DNA from: Alphaproteobacteria bacterium
GTDB lineage: Bacteria; Pseudomonadota; Alphaproteobacteria; Micropepsales; Micropepsaceae
Length of the DNA: 64,000 bases
Assembly: GCA_947473475.1 (NCBI GenBank)
Contig: CANJBZ010000016.1
Location: 1-64,000, forward strand
Reading direction: 5' to 3'
A program made the translations under genes and the position numbers. Numbering within the stretch: position 1 is the stretch's first letter; each line of letters begins with the position of its first letter. The notes under the pieces are model-generated. The model made no database searches and had not been told where the DNA came from. It was given only the letters and a program-made list of their open reading frames with translations. This document shows positions 45,503 to 53,064 of this stretch, piece after piece.

Positions 45503-45667
45503 CCCTCCCCTTGAGGGTCGTAGGGCGAAAAGAAAAAGGTCCAGTGGACCTTTTTCCGCCCGAAGCTCGAAGACGCGAAGCGGCTTCGGGGAGGGGACTT
45601 AGCCGGCAACACTCCCCTCCCCGAAATTTTTCTTCCGAAAAATTTCGACCCTCCCTCAAGGGGAGGG
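45503..45667. repeat. Paired inverted palindromic repeat, family A, copy 2
   Basis: Unit one (45503-45597) runs CCCTCCCCTTGAGGG to CGGGGAGGGGA and includes an inner AAAAGGTCCA-GTGGACCTTTTT hairpin; unit two (45612-45667) runs TCCCCTCCCCG via GAAATTTTTC-TTCC-GAAAAATTTC to CCTCAAGGGGAGGG. Same layout as at 28958-29085. It lies between ligJ and the DctA-like gene. Confidence 0.85.
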
Positions 45668-45691
45668 TGGGAGTGGTATGCGCCAATATTG

Positions 45692-46726
45692 TCACTTCTT
45701 CGCCGCCGCGATCTTGTCGAGCTTGGCACCGACGCGGGGATAGACCTTGCGGGCGTTGCCTTCGAAGATCTTCTGCTTGTCAGCGGCGGACAGCGCCGTT
45801 GCATCGACATAGCGCTTGGTATCGTCATAGGGATTGCCGGTCGTCGGATCATCGCCCTTCACCGCGCCCAGCATTTCCGATGCAAACAGGATGTTGTCGG
45901 GCGAAACGAGCTTCGTCAGCAGATCGATGCCGGGCTGATGATAAACGCAGGTGTCGAAATAGACGTTGTTGCGCATCATCTCATCCAGCGGCGGCCGGTT
46001 CATGTTCTGCGCCAGACCGCGATAGCGGCCCCAGTGATAGGGCGCCGCGCCGCCGCCATGCGGAACGATCAGCTTCAGTTCGGGGAAATCCTTAAACAGA
46101 TCGCCCTGGATGAATTGCATGAACGCGGTCGTATCGGCGTTGATGTAATGCGCGCCGGTGGTGTGGAAGTTCGGATTACAGGACATGCTGACATGCACCA
46201 TCGCCGGCACCTGCAGCTCGCACAGCTTTTCGTAGAACTTGTACCAGAAGCGGTCGGTCAACGGCGGCGCCGTCCAATTGCCGCCGGACGGATCGGGGTT
46301 GAGATTGCAGCCGACAAAGCCAAGCTCATTGACGCAACGCTCCAGCTCCTCAATGCAATTCTCCGGCGACACGCCGGGGCTTTGCGGCAACTGGCAGACG
46401 CCAATGAAATTGTTCGGAAACAGATTGCAAACGCGGTGGATGCAATCGTTGGACAGACGCGACCATTCCAGGCTCGTCTTGGCATCGCCGACGTGATGGC
46501 CCATGCCCGACGCACGCGGGGAGAACAGCGTCACGTCGGTGCCGCGTTCGCGCTGAATGCGGAGCTGATTGCCTTCCACGCTGGCGCGGAAATCATCGTC
46601 GCTGATCTTCATCGAAGCCGGCGATGGCGCACCCGCCGGATCGTTCAATGCGGCGATCTGCTTCTGCCGGAAATCCATCAGCGGCTTCGGCTCGGTCGTG
46701 TAATGGCCGTGGCAATCGACAATCAT
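45692..46726 (-). CDS. ligJ: 4-oxalomesaconate hydratase
   Basis: A 344-residue amidohydrolase-superfamily protein with the metal site DCHGHY at residues 4-9, HVSMSCNPNFHTTGAHYINA near 177-196 and VPHGGGAAPYHWGRYRG. These match LigJ, the zinc hydratase acting on oxalomesaconate to give 4-carboxy-4-hydroxy-2-oxoadipate. ATG 46726 is chosen: AAGGGGA lies 6 bases upstream, and starts further back overlap the DUF1932 gene. It is 13 bp after that gene's stop. Family A repeat follows. Confidence 0.93.
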   Translation of the reverse strand: MIVDCHGHYTTEPKPLMDFRQKQIAALNDPAGAPSPASMKISDDDFRASVEGNQLRIQRERGTDVTLFSPRASGMGHHVGDAKTSLEWSRLSNDCIHRVCNLFPNNFIGVCQLPQSPGVSPENCIEELERCVNELGFVGCNLNPDPSGGNWTAPPLTDRFWYKFYEKLCELQVPAMVHVSMSCNPNFHTTGAHYINADTTAFMQFIQGDLFKDFPELKLIVPHGGGAAPYHWGRYRGLAQNMNRPPLDEMMRNNVYFDTCVYHQPGIDLLTKLVSPDNILFASEMLGAVKGDDPTTGNPYDDTKRYVDATALSAADKQKIFEGNARKVYPRVGAKLDKIAAAKK

Positions 46727-46739
46727 GCGTGTCCCCTTT

Positions 46740-47648
46740 TTACTCGGCCGCCTTGGCCGCCGCGTTTTCGTTTTCGAGATTTCTGCGAATGGCGTCGAGC
46801 ATGCCGCCAAGATCGTTGCTGTAAGCGAGCGCGTTTTTGTGCCCTGCCGACCAATCCTCGCGCTCCGCCGTCGCCAGCGCCATCAAGGGTGTGATCCCGG
46901 CTTCCGCCACGGTCTTGGCCGACTCGCGCATTTCTTCGGCGCGGCGGGTGCCATGCTCCAAGGTGCGTGAAACGAAGTAGCGGGCGAGTTTTTCCCAATC
47001 GCCGACTGGCAGTAGGTCCGACAGTGACTCCAGCACCGTCTTATCGACGCCGTAATAGCGCGCGGCCAGCATGGATTCGCAGAGCAGCGCTTCCACGCCT
47101 TTGATCATCACGCTGCGGCACATCTTGGTAGCCGACGCTTGGCCGACCATGTCGGAAAACGGTTTGACGCCAGTAAATCCCAGCGGACGCGCGCGCTCCG
47201 CAAATTCGTGGGCGTGGGGGCCACCCAGCAGCATGGCGGATGCCACGCGCTTGGGCGCAATCGGCATCATGACAGCAGCTTCGACATAGCGGCCGCCGGT
47301 CTTTTCAACGATGGCCGCGCACGCCTGTTTCATGCCCGGCGAAACCGAATTCACGTCCATATAGAAAGCGCCGCGTGGCAGATGCGGCGCCGCACTCTCG
47401 GCGGCTTCCAAATCGGAGGCAGCGGTCACCGCAGCAATAACCAGCTCCGCGTCCTTCACCGCTTCGGCGGCGCTTCTGACGGCGCGCACTTGCACCTTGG
47501 ACACCGCGCGTGACGGCAAGCTGCCGGGATTGGCAAAAAGAATGTCATACGCCGTCACGGCCGCCCCGGCGGCGAGCAAATCGGCGCCGAGGGTCTGGCC
47601 CACTTCGCCAAACCCGATCAGCGCGACTCGCGAGAAAGGGGCAGCCAT
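46740..47648 (-). CDS. NAD(P)-dependent dehydrogenase with DUF1932 domain
   Basis: A 302-residue protein with an N-terminal 6-phosphogluconate-dehydrogenase-type Rossmann fold (VALIGFGEVGQTLGADLLAA, YMDVNSVSPGMK) and a C-terminal DUF1932 helical domain (SATKMCRSVMIKGVEALLCE). It probably reduces or oxidises a beta-hydroxyacid or related substrate. It lies between ligK (9 bp) and ligJ (13 bp) and so belongs to the operon. In other Lig clusters a tautomerase gene (ligU/galD) may occupy this place; this protein is unrelated to the diaminopimelate-epimerase-like fold of LigU, so its step is unclear. Confidence 0.85.
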   Translation of the reverse strand: MAAPFSRVALIGFGEVGQTLGADLLAAGAAVTAYDILFANPGSLPSRAVSKVQVRAVRSAAEAVKDAELVIAAVTAASDLEAAESAAPHLPRGAFYMDVNSVSPGMKQACAAIVEKTGGRYVEAAVMMPIAPKRVASAMLLGGPHAHEFAERARPLGFTGVKPFSDMVGQASATKMCRSVMIKGVEALLCESMLAARYYGVDKTVLESLSDLLPVGDWEKLARYFVSRTLEHGTRRAEEMRESAKTVAEAGITPLMALATAEREDWSAGHKNALAYSNDLGGMLDAIRRNLENENAAAKAAE

Positions 47649-47657
47649 TGCGGCGGC

Positions 47658-48347
47658 TCAATCTTCCGGCGGGTTGTCGAGCCACTGCAGGCCGCGCTCG
47701 GCCAGCTTGGCGCGCATATTGTTCACGTCCAGGCTGAGTTCGCCGTTCAGATAACGCTGGCGGCTTTTGGCCTCTTTCTCTTCACGTTCCACGGACATGC
47801 GCAGGACGTCAGCGGCTTCCTTGCGGCGCACGACCACGATGCCGTCGTCATCGGCCACGATTAGATCGCCCGGATTGATGAGCTGACCGGCGCAGACGAT
47901 CGGGATGTTCACATTGCCGACGGTCTCTTTCACCGTGCCTTGCGCGAACACCGCTTTCGACCAAACCGGGAATTGCATCTTGGTCAGTTCCATGACGTCG
48001 CGGCAGCCGGCTTCCAGAACCAGACCCAACACGCCGCGCGTCTGAAGCTGCGTCGCGATAAGCTCGCCGAAATAGCCGTCCTCGCAGGGGCTGGTCGGCG
48101 CGGCGACCAGGATGTCGCCCTTTTTGCACTGCTCGACCGCCGCATGGAGCATCCAGTTGTCGCCCGGCGCCATCTCGCAGGTGACCGCCGTGCCGACGAT
48201 GTGGCAGGGGCGGTAGATCGGCCGCATATAGGAGGCGAGCAGGCCCTTGCGTCCTTGCGCCTCGTGTACGGTCGCGACACCGATGCCCTTGTAGCCCGCG
48301 ACCACCGCGGAATCGGTCCTTTGGATGTTACGGACGACGACGTTCAC
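47658..48347 (-). CDS. ligK: 4-carboxy-4-hydroxy-2-oxoadipate aldolase
   Basis: A 229-residue RraA-like aldolase. Active-site segments are GDILVAAPTSPCEDGYFGEL, where the family's pyruvate/metal site lies, and VLGLVLEAGCRDVMEL with the conserved Arg-Asp pair. It splits 4-carboxy-4-hydroxy-2-oxoadipate into pyruvate and oxaloacetate, the last step of the 4,5-cleavage route, with a divalent metal. GTG 48347 has GGGAGA 8 bases upstream and is preferred to start codons further back. It is the first gene of the lig operon, divergent from the alpha/beta hydrolases. Confidence 0.93.
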   Translation of the reverse strand: MNVVVRNIQRTDSAVVAGYKGIGVATVHEAQGRKGLLASYMRPIYRPCHIVGTAVTCEMAPGDNWMLHAAVEQCKKGDILVAAPTSPCEDGYFGELIATQLQTRGVLGLVLEAGCRDVMELTKMQFPVWSKAVFAQGTVKETVGNVNIPIVCAGQLINPGDLIVADDDGIVVVRRKEAADVLRMSVEREEKEAKSRQRYLNGELSLDVNNMRAKLAERGLQWLDNPPED

Positions 48348-48517
48348 GCGAATTCTCCCTTTGATTATAAAGACTTGCCTCAGAACCGAGCGGCCGGGCG
48401 GATTTGCGGACATTCATAGGCCCGCCGGGTGCGAAGCTCAATAGAGTTCGCTTGCCGCAGCCATTGCCGGAGCGCCAAGGCCGGTGCCATACAGTCGGCA
48501 AACAATGAGGGACAGAC

Positions 48518-49294
48518 ATGGCGTTCATCGAAGCCAACGGGGTCAGTTTTCATTACCGGCTCGAAGGGGCAAGCGGCCCAACGGTCATCTTCCTGCACGA
48601 AATCGGCGGCTCGCTGGATTCGTGGGACGGGCTTGTGCCGGATTTGGCGAAGCGGTTTCGCGTATTCCGCTATGACCAGCGCGGCTTCGGACTGACCGAA
48701 AAGACGCGGGCCCAGTATTCGGCCAGCGATCTGGTCGACGATTTGCAGGCGCTGATCGGCGCGCTCAACTTGACCCCGCCGTTTCATGTGGTGTCGCTGG
48801 CGGCGTCCAGCATGCAAGCCCTGACCTTCTACAAGCGCGCGCCGGAAAGCATCGGCTCGCTGGTGTTCTGCAATCCCGCGCCGGGGGTCGATCCTTCGCG
48901 TGCCGATGCGCTCAACAGCGTGGCGGCCAAAGCGGAAGGCGAAGGCATTCGCGCGATTATTCCGGGCATGCTGGACAAATCCTATCCGCCGGAATTGTCG
49001 GACCGTGCCACCTATGACGCCTATCGCGGACGCTATATGGCCAACGATCCGGTCGGCTTCGGCAACGCCTTTCGCATGATGGCGAAGACCAATCTGATCG
49101 ATCTGCTGGAAACCGTGAAGGCGCCCAGTTTGGTGATCGCGGGACGGCAGGATTACATCCGCGCCGTCGCGGTGACCGAAGGGATTGCGAAGAAAATTCC
49201 CGGCGCGCGGTTCGAAATTATCGATGCTGGGCATTTCATGCCGACCACATCGCCCGGTGCGCTTCTCGCACTGCTGCAGGATTTCTGGAAGTAA
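48518..49294 (+). CDS. Alpha/beta-hydrolase-fold protein with altered nucleophile
   Basis: A 258-residue protein related to 3-oxoadipate enol-lactonases (EANGVSFHYRLEG, RVFRYDQRGFGLTEKT). The nucleophile elbow should read GLSMGG, as it does in the next gene, but here it is SLAASSM, placing alanine at the serine position. The acid (GRQDYI) and histidine (DAGHFMPTT) remain. It may be a pseudo-enzyme, a non-hydrolytic alpha/beta-fold enzyme, or use a neighbouring serine. It is followed by a family D repeat and then the intact paralogue. Confidence 0.85.
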   Translation: MAFIEANGVSFHYRLEGASGPTVIFLHEIGGSLDSWDGLVPDLAKRFRVFRYDQRGFGLTEKTRAQYSASDLVDDLQALIGALNLTPPFHVVSLAASSMQALTFYKRAPESIGSLVFCNPAPGVDPSRADALNSVAAKAEGEGIRAIIPGMLDKSYPPELSDRATYDAYRGRYMANDPVGFGNAFRMMAKTNLIDLLETVKAPSLVIAGRQDYIRAVAVTEGIAKKIPGARFEIIDAGHFMPTTSPGALLALLQDFWK

Positions 49295-49297
49295 AAG

Positions 49298-49394
49298 AGA
49301 AACCACAAACGACACGAAGGAAACACAAAGATCACTAAGGAATCGCGGGCCTCTTTGTGACCTTCGTGTCTCCTTTGTGATCTTTGTGGTTCCC
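49298..49394. repeat. Palindromic repeat family D, copy 1
   Basis: aaccacaaacgacacgaagg...ccttcgtgtctcctttgtga..tttgtggtt forms a long imperfect palindrome between the two hydrolase genes. It ends in a T-run followed by TGAGGG, which is the ribosome-binding site of the next gene. A related copy is at 60196-60292. Confidence 0.85.
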
Positions 49395-49412
49395 CTTTTT
49401 TGAGGGAAAGCC

Positions 49413-50195
49413 ATGAACATCAAAGCCAACGGAATTTCATTCAATTGTGAGATCAACGGCCGCGAGGGCGCGCCTTGGGTGGTGTTCTCCAATTCGCTGA
49501 TGACCGATCTGTCCATGTGGGACGATCAGGCGGCGGCGCTGGCGAGCGATTTCCGCGTGCTGCGCTATGACCAACGTGGCCATGGCGGCACCGATGCGCC
49601 GGAAGGCGCGTACAGCTTCGACACGCTGGCATCGGATGTGATCGCGCTGTTCGATGCGCTGGACATCAAGCGCGCGCATTTCGTCGGACTGTCGATGGGC
49701 GGCATGACCGCCGTTGCACTGGCGGAGCAATATCCCGATCGCGTCGACCGTGTTGTGCCCTGCGATTGCGGGCCGGCGTCGACGCCGCAATCGGCGCAGC
49801 AATGGGACGAACGCATCGCGCTCGCGAAGGCGCAAGGCATGGAAGCGCTTGTCGAGCCGACCGTCGGCCGCTGGTATCCGCCGGAATTTGCCGCCACGAA
49901 CAAAGCGGTCGTCGACAAGGTGCGGCAGATGATCCGTACGACGCCGCTGAACGGCTTTATCGGCTGCGCGTCGGCGCTGTCGAATTTCGACCTGCGTCCC
50001 GGACTTGGCGGGATTAAGAACCGCACGCTTTTCATCTGCGGCTCGAAGGATGCAACGCTGGGCGGCACCAAGGCGCTGAATGCGGGCGTGGCGGGATCGA
50101 CACTGATCGAGATTCCAGGTGCGGGGCACATCTCGAACACGGAAAATCCAGCGCTGTTCACACAGTCTGTGCGCGAATTTTTGCTGGCGCCCTAA
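49413..50195 (+). CDS. pcaD: 3-oxoadipate enol-lactonase-like hydrolase (PcaD-like)
   Basis: A 260-residue alpha/beta hydrolase with a complete triad: Ser in FVGLSMGGM near 93, Asp in CGSKDATLGG and His in IPGAGHISN. The full sequence (RVLRYDQRGHGGTDAPEG) is close to PcaD enol-lactonases, which hydrolyse beta-ketoadipate enol-lactone. No other beta-ketoadipate genes lie in the window, which has the 4,5-cleavage route instead, so a related lactone or ester may be the substrate. It starts behind a GAGGGAA ribosome-binding site at the edge of a family D repeat. Confidence 0.85.
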   Translation: MNIKANGISFNCEINGREGAPWVVFSNSLMTDLSMWDDQAAALASDFRVLRYDQRGHGGTDAPEGAYSFDTLASDVIALFDALDIKRAHFVGLSMGGMTAVALAEQYPDRVDRVVPCDCGPASTPQSAQQWDERIALAKAQGMEALVEPTVGRWYPPEFAATNKAVVDKVRQMIRTTPLNGFIGCASALSNFDLRPGLGGIKNRTLFICGSKDATLGGTKALNAGVAGSTLIEIPGAGHISNTENPALFTQSVREFLLAP

Positions 50196-50203
50196 TCCCC
50201 GAC

Positions 50204-50231
50204 TGTCATGGCCGCGATCGCGGCCATGACA
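50204..50231. terminator. 28-bp perfect palindrome between convergent genes
   Basis: TGTCATGGCCGCGA-TCGCGGCCATGACA is perfectly palindromic (14-bp arms, no loop bases). It starts 9 bp after the PcaD-like stop and lies 24 bp from the AHSA1-type stop. It can form a strong hairpin but has no T-run; it could also be a protein site. Confidence 0.5.
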
Positions 50232-50255
50232 ATTGAGGAGGCTGGCGACTGCCGG

Positions 50256-51200
50256 TTACCCCTTCGCCAAATAGGCTTCAAGCTGCTCGAACGAGCCGGC
50301 GAAGCCTTGCTGCATAGACGGGCGCAAATCCACGAAGGCCTTCATCTGCGTCTCGGTTGCTTCCGCCGGACACGCGACCAACGTCAGCCGCGTCTTGCCG
50401 TTTTCCTCCGTCAGCGTCAGCACATTGCCGAGTTCGAGCGGAAAATCCGGTAGCCACGGATTGGGCGCCAAGTCGCCATGCTCATCCGCGAAGGAACTCA
50501 CGTAAGACAGCCGCTCCGGGGCCGAGATTTCGCCATAGACGAACCGCCCCCACATCAACTGTCCATTGGGCAGTTTCATGCTGTAGTGGAAATGCCCGCC
50601 AGGCCTCAGCTCCTGTTTCAAAATTCCGACTTCGAAATTCTTCGGCCCCCACCACTGCGCCAGCGCTTCAGCATCCGTCCACGCCTTCCACACCAGCGCG
50701 CGCGGCGCATCGAGCAATCGCGTGACAACGAAATCCGGCATGCCGGCCAGATGTTCAACCAGATGGCTGATCGTCTGGTTCAAACCTTCGGTCGCGCCTA
50801 TTTTTTCGACGACGAAATCGCGATAGGCCTTGGTCTTGAACAATGACCGCATGGTCAGCTTCGTGTTGCCACCAACATTTTCGAATGTCGCCGTGACGTG
50901 GAATTGCTCAGTATCCTTGTCATCGCCGTGCCAATAGACGAGGCGCGAAGGCCGATCGACTTCAATGAACGTGACGATGTTCGGCCAATCGGTTCCATCC
51001 GGCCCATGCATGATGAAACGCCAGACGCCGCCGGGGCGCACATCCATTTCGTGAATGGTGTTGGTAAACCCGTTCGGTCCCCACCATTGCGCGACATGCT
51101 TCGGATCGGTCCACGCCTTCCAGACAAGCTCGCGCGGCACATCCAACAAACGCTCCGTCGCGATCTCACGGTCGGCAGTGCACTCATCTTTTCCGGCCAT
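50256..51200 (-). CDS. Double AHSA1/SRPBCC-domain protein
   Basis: A 314-residue protein with two AHSA1-type START-like domains in tandem: residues about 12-150 (LLDVPRELVWKAWTDPKHVA, QWWGPNGFTNTIHEMDVRPG) and about 157-310 (LLDAPRALVWKAWTDAEALA, QWWGPKNFEVGILKQELRPG). Each is a hydrophobic-cavity fold. Such genes commonly follow an ArsR regulator, as here with a 17-bp overlap, and their function is not defined. Most are single-domain, so the fusion is of note. Confidence 0.9.
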   Translation of the reverse strand: MAGKDECTADREIATERLLDVPRELVWKAWTDPKHVAQWWGPNGFTNTIHEMDVRPGGVWRFIMHGPDGTDWPNIVTFIEVDRPSRLVYWHGDDKDTEQFHVTATFENVGGNTKLTMRSLFKTKAYRDFVVEKIGATEGLNQTISHLVEHLAGMPDFVVTRLLDAPRALVWKAWTDAEALAQWWGPKNFEVGILKQELRPGGHFHYSMKLPNGQLMWGRFVYGEISAPERLSYVSSFADEHGDLAPNPWLPDFPLELGNVLTLTEENGKTRLTLVACPAEATETQMKAFVDLRPSMQQGFAGSFEQLEAYLAKG

Positions 51201-51531
51201 GTTTTTTCTCCTTGCTTTGCAATTGGCGCAGATAGTCTTCCAGCCGGTCGAGGCGCTCCTCCCACATCCGGCGATAATCGGCGAGCCACGTATCCACTTC
51301 CTGCAGCGCGCGCGGCTCGATACGGCACGGACGCCATTGCGCCTCGCGGCTGCGCGAAATCAGCCCGGCGCGCTCCAGCACTTTGAGGTGCTTGGAAACG
51401 GCCGGCAGGCTCATCTCGAACGGCTCCGCCAGCTCCTTTACCGAGCTCTCACCCAGCGCAAGCCGCGCGAGAATGGCGCGCCGCGTGGGATCGGCGAGGG
51501 CGGAAAAGGTGTCGCTCAGACGGTCGGCCAT
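51184..51531 (-). CDS. ArsR-family winged-helix regulator
   Basis: A 115-residue protein with the ArsR fold (SALADPTRRAILARLALGES, ELAEPFEMSLPAVSKHLKVL). There is no obvious metal-binding cysteine motif, in keeping with members that regulate SRPBCC genes. It overlaps the AHSA1 gene and should autoregulate the pair. The C-terminus is charged with a coiled helix (EERLDRLEDYLRQLQSKEKK). The plus-strand cupin gene starts 162 bp away in the divergent direction. Confidence 0.93.
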   Translation of the reverse strand: MADRLSDTFSALADPTRRAILARLALGESSVKELAEPFEMSLPAVSKHLKVLERAGLISRSREAQWRPCRIEPRALQEVDTWLADYRRMWEERLDRLEDYLRQLQSKEKKHGRKR

Positions 51532-51692
51532 CTTTAACCGTTCGGTTAATTAACTTGTTGGTTTAATAAAACCGGGTGCACGCCCTGTCAAGGCACGCGC
51601 AGGAAATCACGCGGAGTTTGATTCACGTCAAAAGCGAAAGGACGCGCAAACGTGAAGATGCGCGCACCAGATTTCGACACAGGGAGAAAACG

Positions 51693-52910
51693 ATGGATGC
51701 TCGTCTTGCGGACAAGAAGCCGGCGGGACCACGCGTAAACGCGCGTGAGGTTATGGAGTCGCTGAACAGCGATGCCGCGAAGCTGAATTTCTGGCTGCGC
51801 ACCGAACTGAACGGACCGTCGCAGAAGTCTTGGTTTACCGATACGAGCGGCACCGGCGGCGGCGCGAAACTGACGGGCGGCCGCGTTTCGGCGAACCAGC
51901 ATAAGGCATTGCCGTGCCATTGGCGCTGGCAGGATTACGGCCCCTATCTGAACAGGCTCTCCAAGATTGCCGCCGACGCGGACATCTCGCCCATCGAATT
52001 CGCCGACCGTCAAAGCATTCTGCTCGTCAATCCGGGCCTTGGCGGGCGTCTGCAGATCACCAGCACGATGCGCACGGCAATTTCCGTATACGTCCCAAAT
52101 GATAAAGCGCCGGCGCACATTCATTCCGCCAACGCCAGCCGCACCATTCTCACCGACAAGGGCGGCTACACCAACGTCGAAGGTGAGCGCTGCGAGTGCA
52201 AACGCGGCGACATCATCTGGACGCCGAACGGCACGTGGCACGATCACGGCAACGCCGACGATGAACCGGTGATCTGGATCGACATGCTGGATTGGCCGCT
52301 GTTCGAATACCTGGACATCGCGTGGGTAGACATGGATTACCCCGCCGCCGCCAAGACCACCGATACGGTCCAGCCGAACCGCCACAGCGACGGATATTCC
52401 ACGCGGCTCTATGGCGCCGGTGGCTTGATGCCGGCCTTCGTCACGCACACGCGCGGCTGGGGCCAGGATCCGACGCCGCTGATCCACTTCCGGGGCGAGG
52501 ATGTGCGTGAAGCGCTGAACCGGCTGCGGAACGAGGCTGGCGATCCGTATGAAGGCATCTCTATGCAGTTCATCAATCCGGCAACGGGCAAACCCGTCTA
52601 CCGCACGATGGATTACCGCGCGCAGTTGCTCCGTCCCGGCGAACAGACCCTGCAGAAGCGCGAGACGTCCAACACCTTCGTGATCGTCATGGACGGCGAG
52701 GGCTACACCGAAGTCGGCGACCAGCGCTTCGCTTGGTCCAAGAACGACGTGATGGTGATGCCGAACTTCCTGTGGCGCCGCCATGTGAACACCGGCAAGA
52801 CCGATGCGGTGCTGTACACCGTTTCGGATGCCGCCCTGATGCGCAATCTTGGCCAGTACCGCGCACAGGGAAAGCTCGCCGACGGTTCGGTCCAACAGAT
52901 CGTAGCCTGA
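51693..52910 (+). CDS. Gentisate 1,2-dioxygenase-like bicupin, copy 1
   Basis: A 405-residue bicupin. The N-terminal cupin has the ferrous-iron set HIH (APAHIHSANASRTIL) and the third histidine in NGTWHDHGN; the C-terminal cupin (ETSNTFVIVMDGEGYTEVGD) lacks the HxH and probably is structural. Enzymes of this group cleave gentisate, salicylate or hydroxynaphthoate next to the carboxylated carbon. ATG 51693 has AGGGAGAAA upstream. It has a close paralogue 154 bp downstream. The ring substrate cannot be fixed; a salicylate-type or gentisate-type acid is most likely. Confidence 0.88.
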   Translation: MDARLADKKPAGPRVNAREVMESLNSDAAKLNFWLRTELNGPSQKSWFTDTSGTGGGAKLTGGRVSANQHKALPCHWRWQDYGPYLNRLSKIAADADISPIEFADRQSILLVNPGLGGRLQITSTMRTAISVYVPNDKAPAHIHSANASRTILTDKGGYTNVEGERCECKRGDIIWTPNGTWHDHGNADDEPVIWIDMLDWPLFEYLDIAWVDMDYPAAAKTTDTVQPNRHSDGYSTRLYGAGGLMPAFVTHTRGWGQDPTPLIHFRGEDVREALNRLRNEAGDPYEGISMQFINPATGKPVYRTMDYRAQLLRPGEQTLQKRETSNTFVIVMDGEGYTEVGDQRFAWSKNDVMVMPNFLWRRHVNTGKTDAVLYTVSDAALMRNLGQYRAQGKLADGSVQQIVA

Positions 52911-53064
52911 GGCGTTTTTGCGGGGAGGCAGCAGCGTCCGTGGTCCGGCGCCGCTGCCTTTTCCGTTAACATATTACATTCGTTAAACAATTCCGCGCGT
53001 TGCAAAGCCGCCTAGCCGCGCTATACCTTCGTCGGAAAACGCCCTTAGACCTAAGGAGAGTCCG

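Noticed and set aside
48518..50195. Complete beta-ketoadipate pathway
   Set aside because: Only the PcaD-like genes are present; no pcaB, pcaC, pcaG or pcaH was seen, and ring cleavage here is of the 4,5 type.
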